From: Candidatus Nesterenkonia stercoripullorum
GTDB lineage: Bacteria; Actinomycetota; Actinomycetes; Actinomycetales; Micrococcaceae
DNA length: 12,632 nucleotides
NCBI GenBank assembly: GCA_019114115.1
Contig: DXGD01000440.1
Location: 1-12,632 of the forward strand
Direction of reading: 5' to 3'
Part shown: piece after piece, positions 6,834 to 12,632 of the stretch
Position numbering within the stretch: the first letter of the stretch is position 1
How the letters are laid out: each line of letters starts with the position of its first letter
Notes under the pieces: model-generated
Database searches by the model: none
What the model saw: the letters and a program-made list of their open reading frames with translations, nothing else
What the model was told of the DNA's origin: nothing
Made by a program: the position numbers and the translations under genes

Positions 6834-8450
6834 ATGGCGCGAAAACACGAAGCCTCCACCCTCGCCGTGGACGCAGCCAAAGATACGACCCACGCTGATT
6901 TCCGCCGAGCTGATGCGCTGAGCTGGCGTGAGGCCCTCATCACCGGCGACGTGACAGCGGTGGAGCTGAGCACGATGGCGCTGACCTCAGCAGCAGCCCA
7001 CATGAGTCTCGGGGCCTTCATCCACCTCGATCCGGATGCCTCGCTCGCTCGGGCCGAGGAGATCGACGCCGTGCGGAGCCTGTCCCTCGGTTCGCCCTCA
7101 CCTCGTACAGCCAGCGCGACAGAGGGACATGACGGCCGTGAACCCGCGGCGCTGGCATTCGCCCGTCGCAATCCGCTGGCAGGCCTGCCCATCGCCTTCA
7201 AGGACCTGCTCGACGTCGCCGGGATGCCCACCACGCGGGGCAGCGAAGCCGTACCGCACCGGGTCGCCCACCACGATGATCCGGGTGTGCGAAGAGTGCA
7301 TCACGCGGGGGGCGTCTCGGTCGGCAAGACCCAGGTGCCGGAGTTCGGGCTGCCCTGCTATTCCGAGAACACGATCTCCGCGCCGGCGCGCAATCCGCTG
7401 GATCCCGCCCGCACCTCCGGCGGGTCCACCGGGGGTGGAGCGACCGCGGTCGCAGCCGGGATCCTTCCCTTCGCCCCCGGGAACGACGGCGGCGGATCCG
7501 TCCGGATACCCGCGGCAGCCTGCGGCCTGGTCGGCCTCAAGCCCGGGCGCGGCAGACTCCCTACGGACCAGCAGGACAGCTCGGTGCGGAACCTGGGGGT
7601 CTCTGGCCCTATCGCGCGAACTGCCCACGACGCTGCCCTGCTCTTCGACGTCATGGCAGGTCACGCGTTCAGCGTGGAACTGGGGGCTGACGGTCTGTCC
7701 GAGGGCCCTGCGATGCGCACGGTCCGCACTGCGCTGCAGCGCGCCGCGGGCGACGGGCCGCCGCTGAGCATCGCCGTGGACACACGCTCACCGTTCTCCC
7801 CTGACGTGGACATCACCCTGGAAGAACCGGCCGTCGAGGCCCTGGAGAAGGGGATCACGGCGGCTCGCGATGCGGGCCACCGGGTTTCCGGGGCAGAAGG
7901 ACGTCCCGCCAAAGGCGGTGGCACGGGCCGTGACACTGCCCAAGGGCCGGCAGGCGCGGCACATGTCCCGGGCAGTGATATCTGGCCTCCCGACTACCAC
8001 CGGAGTTTCCGCACACTGTGGACTTCCGCTCTGGCCGATGCTCCGCTGAGTCCCGACCAGGAATCGAGGGTAGCGCCGCTGACACGGCACTTCATCGAGC
8101 TGTCTCGGGCCCGCAGCGCTGAGGAGACCAGCGCCGCCATCGCCCACCTCCAGGCCTATGCCGATGTGCCCGAGCGTTGCCTGGGCGGGGCTGATGTGCT
8201 CATGACGCCGATGCTGGCCTTCGCCCCGCCTGAAATCGGCTGGTTCAGCAGTATGGAACCGGAGGAGAACTACCGCCAGCAGTGCAGGTTCACTCCGTAC
8301 AGCTCAGTGGTCAACGTACTGGGGCTCCCAGCGGTCAACGTGCCGATGCACTCCGATGACCGGGGTCTCAGCTGGTCAGTCCAACTGATCGGGGGGCGCG
8401 GGACCGAGGAGAGCCTGCTGGCGCTGGCGGCTACGCTCATGCGCGACTGA
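6834..8450 (+). CDS. Amidase signature family hydrolase
   Basis: This protein has 538 residues from the ATG at 6834, or 543 from an upstream GTG at 6819. It belongs to the amidase signature family, which hydrolyses C-N bonds of amides with a Ser-cisSer-Lys triad. Numbered from the ATG, the triad is complete: Lys123 in GLPIAFKDLLDVAG, cis-Ser198 in TSGGSTGGG and nucleophile Ser222 in GGGSVRIPA. GLVGLKPGRGRLP follows as expected. The C-terminal half holds PPDYHRSFRTLWTSAL, seen in relatives annotated as amidases of unknown substrate. A Gly/Ala-rich, probably disordered segment (about residues 355-375) interrupts the domain. No GatB or GatC neighbour is present, so this is not the glutamyl-tRNA amidotransferase subunit. 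Its substrate is unknown. It is divergent from the rhodanese gene, with a repeat array in between. Confidence 0.9.
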   Translation: MARKHEASTLAVDAAKDTTHADFRRADALSWREALITGDVTAVELSTMALTSAAAHMSLGAFIHLDPDASLARAEEIDAVRSLSLGSPSPRTASATEGHDGREPAALAFARRNPLAGLPIAFKDLLDVAGMPTTRGSEAVPHRVAHHDDPGVRRVHHAGGVSVGKTQVPEFGLPCYSENTISAPARNPLDPARTSGGSTGGGATAVAAGILPFAPGNDGGGSVRIPAAACGLVGLKPGRGRLPTDQQDSSVRNLGVSGPIARTAHDAALLFDVMAGHAFSVELGADGLSEGPAMRTVRTALQRAAGDGPPLSIAVDTRSPFSPDVDITLEEPAVEALEKGITAARDAGHRVSGAEGRPAKGGGTGRDTAQGPAGAAHVPGSDIWPPDYHRSFRTLWTSALADAPLSPDQESRVAPLTRHFIELSRARSAEETSAAIAHLQAYADVPERCLGGADVLMTPMLAFAPPEIGWFSSMEPEENYRQQCRFTPYSSVVNVLGLPAVNVPMHSDDRGLSWSVQLIGGRGTEESLLALAATLMRD

Positions 8451-8512
8451 GTGGGAGGCAGCTGGCACGAAACGCTGACACGGGCGCGCCACCGCAGAGA
8501 TCCCGTTAGACA

Positions 8513-8546
8513 CGAAAGTGCCAGGCCATCAGGCCCGGCACTTTCG
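8513..8546. terminator. Bidirectional terminator
   Basis: CGAAAGTGCC (8513-8522) pairs with GGCACTTTCG (8537-8546), and inside this GGCC (8524-8527) pairs with GGCC (8532-8535) around ATCA. The A-run on the left arm and the T-run on the right arm let it work in both directions. It serves the convergent amidase and CsbD genes. Confidence 0.85.
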
Positions 8547-8589
8547 CTGTTCGCCCGGACCCAGTGGCCGGGCATATCGGCAGGCGCGC

Positions 8590-8829
8590 TTAGCTGTCCT
8601 TGCCCTCTTCGTTGTCGTTCTTCAAGCCACTGGCAAGACCTGCGGCCGAGTCCTTGGCGTCAGACAACGTCTCTTTGACCTTCTCGCCGGCCTGCTTGGC
8701 CTGGCCTTTGACCTTCTCACCGGTGCCTTCAGCCTGAGTCTCGCGGTCGCCGGTCGCCTTACCTGCGGCTTCCTTCGCACTCCCGCTGAGCTTCTCGGCC
8801 GAGTTGCTGATCTTATCTCCAAGTCCCAT
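8590..8829 (-). CDS. CsbD-like stress-response protein
   Basis: This is a 79-residue, very hydrophilic protein rich in Lys, Glu, Gly and Ala. Repeated units such as AEKLSGSAKEAAGKATGD and EGTGEKVKGQAKQAGEKVKETLSD are characteristic of the CsbD family. CsbD is a sigma-B-controlled general stress protein of unknown mechanism in Bacillus, and relatives are abundant under salt or stationary stress in many bacteria. The ATG at 8829 has AAGGA at correct spacing. The frame stays open far upstream to 9159, but that extension is Arg/Pro/Ser-rich and not conserved in character. Its 5' end faces away from the ectoine locus. No sigma-B-type promoter (GTTT and GGGTAT boxes) was recognised upstream. Confidence 0.88.
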   Translation of the reverse strand: MGLGDKISNSAEKLSGSAKEAAGKATGDRETQAEGTGEKVKGQAKQAGEKVKETLSDAKDSAAGLASGLKNDNEEGKDS

Positions 8830-9088
8830 GGCGCATCCTTTTCCTAGACGACTCATTGGCGAAGGTCCTGGAACACCCGGGAACGTCATCGCCTCGGGAG
8901 CCAGCGTCCTTCCAGTGCCCACACTACTCAGTGCGTACAGTCGCGTCATCCCGCACCAGAGAACACTGGGCACATGTTCACTGATAGCAGTGACCGGTCG
9001 GCAACGGGCGTCAGGGGCTTGACTCAGGCGGCATCGTCTGCGCCATCGGGGAGAAGCTGAGCACGGTCGGACCCGGGGGTGGCGGTGT

Positions 9089-9124
9089 GGGGCAGTCCGG
9101 GTGGGGCTGTGCGGGGCGGCAGGG
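9089..9124 (+). other. G-quadruplex-like G-run array
   Basis: On the plus strand five runs of three to four G (9089-9092, 9099-9101, 9103-9106, 9113-9116, 9122-9124) are separated by loops of 6, 1, 6 and 5 nt. This satisfies the usual G3+N1-7 pattern with one run to spare. A further G5 run lies at 9075-9079. It sits immediately upstream of the AT-rich ectoine promoter region. Folding has not been tested. Confidence 0.55.
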
Positions 9125-9155
9125 CCGTGCGGGCCCGCGGAACGTGACTCACATC

Positions 9156-9205
9156 GCATAATCTATGCTATTTCTTTGAATTTCACATTACAGCACTATT
9201 ACAGT
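9156..9205 (+). promoter_or_regulatory. Distal ectA promoter candidate with dyads
   Basis: TTGAAT (9176-9181), 18 nt, TACAGT (9200-9205) forms a plausible promoter. Just upstream, GCATA-ATC-TATGC (9156-9168) is a perfect short inverted repeat and contains TAATCT and TATGCT, which are other -10-like boxes. ATTACAG is repeated at 9187-9193 and 9198-9204, 11 nt apart (one helical turn). TTCACA and TGTGAGAA form a looser dyad across the same segment. A transcript from here would carry a leader of about 170 nt. Confidence 0.45.
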
Positions 9206-9347
9206 GTGAGAATTCATATGCAGAATCCTCGCGGTCCCTCCATCGCCCTTATCGCAGTAGGCGGGAATGGCCAGCGTTTATCCGCAGAATAATGATTCAC
9301 CACCCGGTTCTACCCCCGCCAACAGGGCCCGCAACGTCGCCTGCCGG

Positions 9348-9375
9348 TTGAATCCCCATATGGAGTTACTACTCT
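9348..9375 (+). promoter_or_regulatory. Proximal ectA promoter, leaderless type
   Basis: TTGAAT (9348-9353), 16 nt, TACTCT (9370-9375), followed by TGGACCA and the ATG at 9383. The spacer contains the palindrome CCATATGG (9356-9363). The start codon has no well-placed Shine-Dalgarno, which supports a leaderless or very short-leader mRNA. Confidence 0.5.
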
Positions 9376-9382
9376 TGGACCA

Positions 9383-9931
9383 ATGGCGACCACTGAGGGC
9401 CACCCTGCCCAGACCCGGGAAAGCATCGACCTCCGACCACCGGCGCGTGGAGACGGAGCCGACCTGTGGCGCATCGCCCGCGGGACCGGCGTGCTCGACG
9501 TCAATACGCCATACGCGTACCTGCTGTGGGTCCAGGACTTCTCCGCCACCTCAGTTGTGGCCACCGTCGACGGCGAGCCGGCCGGCTTCATCACCGGCTA
9601 CCTCAAACCGGGTCGCGCGGACACGCTGTTCATCTGGCAGGTTGCCGTGGATGCCGCCTTCCGCGGCCGCGGACTCGCCTCGCGCATGCTCGACGACGTC
9701 GTCGCCCGTTCTGGGGCGCAGCGGCTCGAGACCACGATCACCTCCGACAACGCCGCCTCGATCGCGCTGTTCACCGGTTTGGCCCGGAATCACGGTGCAG
9801 AGATCGTGCGCACCGATCTCTTCACGGAGGACCTCTTCCCGAAGGCCGAGGAATCGGGCGAAGCCCATGCCGCAGAGGACCTCTACACTGTCGAGCCCCT
9901 ACGCGCTGCGGCAACCTCGCCCGCAGACTGA
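9383..9931 (+). CDS. ectA: L-2,4-diaminobutyrate acetyltransferase
   Basis: This 182-residue GNAT-fold enzyme transfers acetyl from acetyl-CoA to the 4-amino group of L-2,4-diaminobutyrate, the second step of ectoine synthesis. Typical EctA features are VLDVNTPYAYLLWVQDF, DTLFIWQVAVD, the acetyl-CoA pyrophosphate loop RGRGLASRML and ETTITSDNAASIALFTGLA. The C-terminal segment ends in LFPKAEESGEAHAAEDLYTVEPL, the usual EctA tail. The length is normal. The ATG fits the family N-terminus, in which charged residues precede LRPPARGDGADLWRIARG. It is first in ectABC, with a 200-nt gap to the chosen ectB start. Confidence 0.96.
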   Translation: MATTEGHPAQTRESIDLRPPARGDGADLWRIARGTGVLDVNTPYAYLLWVQDFSATSVVATVDGEPAGFITGYLKPGRADTLFIWQVAVDAAFRGRGLASRMLDDVVARSGAQRLETTITSDNAASIALFTGLARNHGAEIVRTDLFTEDLFPKAEESGEAHAAEDLYTVEPLRAAATSPAD

Positions 9932-10091
9932 GGCGGCCCATCATCCAGACTCGCCTTCGAGGGCAGCAGCCACGACACCGGCTGGCAGGCCGACTGAAGC
10001 CCTGAGCCCGGCCCTCGACCCAGGCACCACGTAAGACACCGACTGACCCGCACAGATACCGACCGGAAACACCCGCACCCGACATTCCCAC

Positions 10092-10109
10092 CTGCTCCGC
10101 AGTGAGCAG
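10092..10109 (+). other. Small hairpin before the ectB ribosome site
   Basis: CTGCTC (10092-10097) and GAGCAG (10104-10109) form a perfect 6-bp stem around a 6-nt loop, 10 nt before the AGGA Shine-Dalgarno of ectB. It may shape the ectB leader or mark an mRNA end; it is too small to call a terminator. Confidence 0.3.
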
Positions 10110-10131
10110 AACAGACGTTAGGACAGTTTTC

Positions 10132-11418
10132 ATGGCGACAGACATCTACGAGAGCCGGGAATCCCAGGTTCGCAGCTACAGCAAGAACTGGCCCGCGAGC
10201 TTCGAGAAGGCCTCCGGCGCATACCAGTACACCGAGCACGGCACGCGGTACCTGGACTTCTTCTCCGGCGCCGGCGCGCTGAACTACGGCCACAACCACC
10301 CTGAGCTGCGCGACCTCATCGTCGACTATGTGGCCAACGACGGCGTCACCCACTCCCTGGACATGAAGACCCCGGCCAAGCGCCGCTTCCTGGAGACCTT
10401 CGAGCGCATCATCCTCGAGCCGCGCAACCTCGACTACAAGGTCATGTTCCCGGGCCCGACAGGCACCAACACGGTTGAGGCGGCGCTGAAGCTGGCGCGA
10501 AAGGTCACCGGACGCCAGCACATCCTCTCCTTCACCAACGCCTTCCACGGCATGACGCTGGGCGCACTGTCGGTGACGGGCAACTCGATGAAGCGCCGCG
10601 GCGCGGGCATCCCGCTGACCAACTCCTCGAAGATTCCCTACGACGACTACTTCGACGGCGACATCCCGGACTTCATCTGGCTTGAGAAGGTCCTCGAGGA
10701 CTCCGGCTCCGGCGTCGACAAGCCTGCTGCCGTCATCGTGGAGACCGTCCAGGGCGAGGGCGGGCTGAACGCCGCCCGGCTGTCCTGGCTGAAGGCGCTG
10801 GCCGATCTGCTGCGCCGTCACCAGATCCTGCTGATCGTCGACGACGTCCAAGCCGGCTGCGGACGCACCGGCCGCTTCTTCTCCTTCGAGGAGGCCGGGA
10901 TCCACCCCGACATCGTCTGCGTCTCCAAGTCGATCTCCGGCTACGGCCTGCCCATGGCCCTGACGCTGTTCCGCCGCGAGCTCGACGTCTGGGAGGGCGG
11001 CGAGCACAACGGCACCTTCCGCGGCAACAACCTCGCCTTCGTGACGGCGGCCCGGGCACTGGAGCTGTTCTGGTCCGATGACGCGTTCCAGAACGAGCTG
11101 GCCGGCAAGATCGATGAGCTCGCCGAGGGTCTGGCCAAGATCACCGAGCACGTCAACGGTGCAACAGTCCGCGGGCGCGGATTCCTCACGGGGATCTGCT
11201 TCCCTGACGCGGATACGGCCGGCAAGGTTGCCGCCGAGGCCTATAAGCGCAACCTGCTGCTGGAGACCTCCGGGCCGAAGGACGAGGTCATCAAGATCAT
11301 GCCACCGCTGACCATCAGCTCCGAGGATCTGCACAAGGGCGTTGCCATCATTGAGGACGCGGTCCTGGCGGCCACCGGCCAGTCGGACGAGCCCTCTCGG
11401 CTGCGCGCCCCGCACTGA
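10132..11418 (+). CDS. ectB: Diaminobutyrate--2-oxoglutarate transaminase
   Basis: This 428-residue PLP-dependent class III aminotransferase moves an amino group from glutamate to L-aspartate-4-semialdehyde, giving L-2,4-diaminobutyrate, the first step of ectoine synthesis. Numbered from the ATG at 10132, [18 protein letters not shown] (108-124) and [16 protein letters not shown] (136-151) line the cofactor pocket. The substrate-side motif is [11 protein letters not shown] (203-213), [15 protein letters not shown] (236-250) holds the Asp that contacts the pyridine ring, and Lys266 in SKSISGYG is the Schiff-base lysine. HNGTFRGNN is typical of EctB. AGGA lies 8 nt before the ATG. An in-frame GTG at 10102 has no ribosome site and falls inside the upstream hairpin. 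Confidence 0.97.
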   Translation: MATDIYESRESQVRSYSKNWPASFEKASGAYQYTEHGTRYLDFFSGAGALNYGHNHPELRDLIVDYVANDGVTHSLDMKTPAKRRFLETFERIILEPRNLDYKVMFPGPTGTNTVEAALKLARKVTGRQHILSFTNAFHGMTLGALSVTGNSMKRRGAGIPLTNSSKIPYDDYFDGDIPDFIWLEKVLEDSGSGVDKPAAVIVETVQGEGGLNAARLSWLKALADLLRRHQILLIVDDVQAGCGRTGRFFSFEEAGIHPDIVCVSKSISGYGLPMALTLFRRELDVWEGGEHNGTFRGNNLAFVTAARALELFWSDDAFQNELAGKIDELAEGLAKITEHVNGATVRGRGFLTGICFPDADTAGKVAAEAYKRNLLLETSGPKDEVIKIMPPLTISSEDLHKGVAIIEDAVLAATGQSDEPSRLRAPH

Positions 11419-11445
11419 TCCATCGTCTGCCGCTGGTGCCGGGCG

Positions 11446-11508
11446 ACGAGGGCCGTCAGGCCTGCTGCCAGGCCACGAGGGCTGTCGGGCGCCGAGGGCT
11501 GTCGGGCG
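11446..11508. repeat. 17-bp repeats in the ectB-ectC gap
   Basis: Two adjacent 17-mers, ACGAGGGCTGTCGGGCG (11475-11491) and CCGAGGGCTGTCGGGCG (11492-11508), differ only in the first base. A diverged third copy, ACGAGGGCCGTCAGGCC, lies at 11446-11462. The array fills much of the 166-nt gap between ectB and ectC. It may be a local duplication, a set of binding sites or simply expanded spacer. Confidence 0.75.
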
Positions 11509-11584
11509 ACGTCGTCGTCGGAAGTATCAGGCAGGCGCCGCGGCGATACATTGACCACATACGTTTCCATACCTGAGGAGTTCT

Positions 11585-11977
11585 ATGTACACCTTGCATA
11601 TCGATGATCTCAACGGCACCGACCGGGATATCAACCACGGGAACTGGCGTTCGCGCCGGATGGTGCTGGGCAAGGAGAAGGTCGGCTTCTCCCTGCACGA
11701 GACCAACATCAAAGCCGGGACCACCTCTGAGTTCTGGTACGCCAACCACGTGGAGGCCGTGTACTGCGTCGGCGGCAAAGGCACCCTGACGAACCTGGAG
11801 ACAGGCGAGAAGCACAACATCACCGACGGGTTCCTGTACCTGCTGGACGGCCACGAGAAGCACCGCGTCGAGGTGGAAGAGGAGACGCGCATGGTGTGCG
11901 TCTTCAACCCGCCGGTGACCGGCAAGGAAGTCCACGATGAGAACGGCGTGTACCCGCTGATCATCGAAGAGGACTGA
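11585..11977 (+). CDS. ectC: L-ectoine synthase
   Basis: This 130-residue cupin-fold enzyme cyclises N-gamma-acetyl-L-2,4-diaminobutyrate to ectoine with loss of water, the last step of the pathway. Characteristic segments are [21 protein letters not shown] (21-41), [26 protein letters not shown] (50-75) with the Glu57 and Tyr cupin metal-site residues, [11 protein letters not shown] (85-95) with the metal-site His region, and [19 protein letters not shown] (107-125). The length is standard. The ATG is preceded by GAGGAG about 4 nt away, the strongest ribosome site in the locus. No hydroxylase gene ectD follows. Confidence 0.97.
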   Translation: MYTLHIDDLNGTDRDINHGNWRSRRMVLGKEKVGFSLHETNIKAGTTSEFWYANHVEAVYCVGGKGTLTNLETGEKHNITDGFLYLLDGHEKHRVEVEEETRMVCVFNPPVTGKEVHDENGVYPLIIEED

Positions 11978-12005
11978 GGCAGCGCTCCCCTGGAGCTCAC
12001 GCCTT

Positions 12006-12040
12006 CGGCGCCCCGGCCGGCACTGCTGGCCGGGGCGCCG
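12006..12040 (+). terminator. Strong hairpin terminator after ectC
   Basis: CGGCGCCCCGGCC (12006-12018) and GGCCGGGGCGCCG (12028-12040) form a perfect 13-bp GC stem around a 9-nt loop, 28 nt after the ectC stop. No T-run follows, as is common for actinobacterial hairpin terminators. It marks the end of the ectoine locus. Confidence 0.75.
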
Positions 12041-12280
12041 TCGTGTCCTGAGTGAGGTGACTGCAGAGCGCGTCCGGGAGCGCGAGAACGCCCCGCGCCG
12101 GCCACGCTGAGGCGTCTGCGTGATGTCGCTCTGTGACGGGGCTTTATGGACATTGCCGACAGGTTGTGATGTGATTCACCTAGCTGTGATGCACGACACT
12201 GGTCGTATCTCAGCTGACCACAACCACTTTTCACAACGGATCGTCGGGCACGTACCTGCCCGTGAAAGGGACATATCACC
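12041..12280. other. Leader region of the ABC ATPase gene
   Basis: No gene is seen between the ectC terminator and the ATPase start. After 12130 the sequence becomes less GC-rich and dense in dyads: a CRP-like site (12165-12180), the near-direct repeat TGTGATTCAC (12170-12179) and TGTGATGCAC (12185-12194), and TGGTC-N11-GACCA (12200-12220). I could not place a confident -35/-10 pair. Confidence 0.5.
12165..12180. promoter_or_regulatory. CRP/GlxR-type binding site
   Basis: TGTGATGTGATTCACC matches the TGTGA-N6-TCACA consensus of cAMP-receptor-protein family regulators at nine of ten fixed positions. It lies about 100 nt before the start codon of a carbohydrate ABC transporter ATPase, a usual target of CRP or GlxR control in actinobacteria. 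Confidence 0.55.
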
Positions 12281-12632
12281 ATGGCCTCAGTGACCTATGA
12301 CTCCGCCAGCCGGATCTACACCTCGGGCGCTCGACCCGCAATCAACGAGCTGAAGCTAGAGATCCAGGACGGCGAGTTCCTGGTCCTCGTGGGCCCCTCC
12401 GGCTGCGGTAAGTCCACCGCGCTGCGCATGCTCGCCGGACTCGAGGAGGTCAATGACGGCCGCATCCTCATCGGCGGCGACGACGTCTCGAACGTATCCC
12501 CGAAGGACCGCGACATCGCCATGGTGTTCCAGAACTACGCGCTGTATCCCCACATGTCAGTGGCTGAGAACATGGGCTTCGCCCTGAAGATCGCGGGTGT
12601 CTCCAAAGAAGAGCGGGCTGAGCGCGTGAAAC
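12281..12632 (+). CDS. MsiK/UgpC-type sugar ABC transporter ATPase (partial)
   Basis: The first 117 residues of an ABC ATPase of the carbohydrate-uptake CUT1 family (MsiK, UgpC, MalK-like) are present; the right edge of the window cuts it off. The Walker A motif GPSGCGKST is at 38-46, the Q-loop Gln84 is in [14 protein letters not shown] and the family's [17 protein letters not shown] segment is present (VSPKDRDIA, 72-80). The signature LSGGQ, Walker B and C-terminal regulatory domain lie beyond the window. AAAGG sits upstream of the ATG at 12281. In many actinobacteria one such ATPase energises several sugar importers whose permeases are encoded elsewhere, and the lack of adjacent permease genes on this side fits that. 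An osmolyte importer ATPase is an alternative. Confidence 0.9.
   Translation, partial: MASVTYDSASRIYTSGARPAINELKLEIQDGEFLVLVGPSGCGKSTALRMLAGLEEVNDGRILIGGDDVSNVSPKDRDIAMVFQNYALYPHMSVAENMGFALKIAGVSKEERAERVK

Larger units (their letters stand above)
8830..9382. other. 553-nt gene-free region upstream of ectA
   Basis: I see no supportable gene here. From 8830 to about 9070 the sequence is ordinary GC-rich DNA that should hold the csbD promoter (minus strand), which I could not place. From 9075 to 9138 it is extremely G-rich, with a G-quadruplex-like array and the palindrome GCGGGCCCGC (9129-9138). From about 9150 to 9210 it turns sharply AT-rich, with promoter-like boxes and dyads. The last 30 nt hold a second promoter candidate for ectA. 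Small open frames here have no ribosome sites or recognisable products. Confidence 0.6.

Noticed and set aside
8830..9159. N-terminal extension of the CsbD protein
   Set aside because: The extension is Arg/Pro/Ser-rich and unlike CsbD proteins; the internal ATG at 8829 has a good ribosome site and gives the normal family size.
9101..9292. 63-codon plus-strand frame across the ectoine promoter island
   Set aside because: It has no ribosome site and no recognisable product, and it spans the composition switch and promoter boxes.
9883..11415. 510-codon minus-strand open frame opposite ectB
   Set aside because: It mirrors ectB codon bias on the opposite strand. The product is a Val/Gly/Ala/Asp-rich chain with no family motif, while ectB is complete with catalytic Lys266.

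Overview
The window is high-GC DNA from an actinomycete. Five things point there: codon use is strongly G/C at third positions; start codons include GTG; several genes have an actinobacterial TANNNT -10 box only 6-8 nt before the start codon; the seryl-tRNA synthetase and prephenate dehydratase look actinobacterial; and an ectoine locus is followed by an MsiK/UgpC-type ABC ATPase. A salt-tolerant member of the Micrococcales (Nesterenkonia or Micrococcaceae-like) would fit. That placement is inference, and no 16S or marker search was possible. No rRNA, tRNA, insertion sequence, integrase, phage gene or CRISPR array was seen.

Left part (1-2770, minus strand): a small carbohydrate-catabolic block. 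An RpiB-family sugar-phosphate isomerase has its own promoter and a clear terminator. Downstream of it is a two-gene unit encoding an SDR dehydrogenase and an SMP-30-type lactonase. The dehydrogenase would oxidise a sugar or sugar alcohol and the lactonase would hydrolyse the resulting lactone. The unit has a 20-bp near-perfect palindrome, resembling GntR/UxuR-type operators, across its predicted promoter. The isomerase lacks the active-site histidine expected of ribose-5-phosphate isomerase B, which suggests a linear substrate such as a tetrulose phosphate.

Central part (2767-8829): housekeeping and miscellaneous genes. serS (minus) is divergent from a membrane-anchored diacylglycerol-kinase-family lipid kinase (plus). 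That gene converges on a rhodanese-pheA unit (minus), whose two genes overlap by ATGA. A divergent amidase-signature hydrolase (plus) follows, with three direct repeats just before its start. A bidirectional terminator then separates it from a CsbD-like stress protein gene (minus).

Right part (8830-12632): a 553-nt non-coding stretch holds a G-quadruplex-like G-run array, then an abrupt AT-rich island, then a short-leader promoter. It leads into ectA, ectB and ectC, which together convert aspartate semialdehyde to the compatible solute ectoine. No ectD (ectoine hydroxylase) follows. The three genes are separated by unusually wide gaps of about 165-200 nt, one of which holds a 17-bp tandem repeat. 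A strong hairpin ends the locus. After a CRP/GlxR-like site, an MsiK/UgpC-type sugar ABC transporter ATPase gene begins and runs off the right edge.

No wholly new multi-gene system is evident. The best leads are the isomerase with an altered active site, the two operator-overlapped promoters on the left, the regulatory architecture of the ectoine locus, and the repeat array before the amidase.
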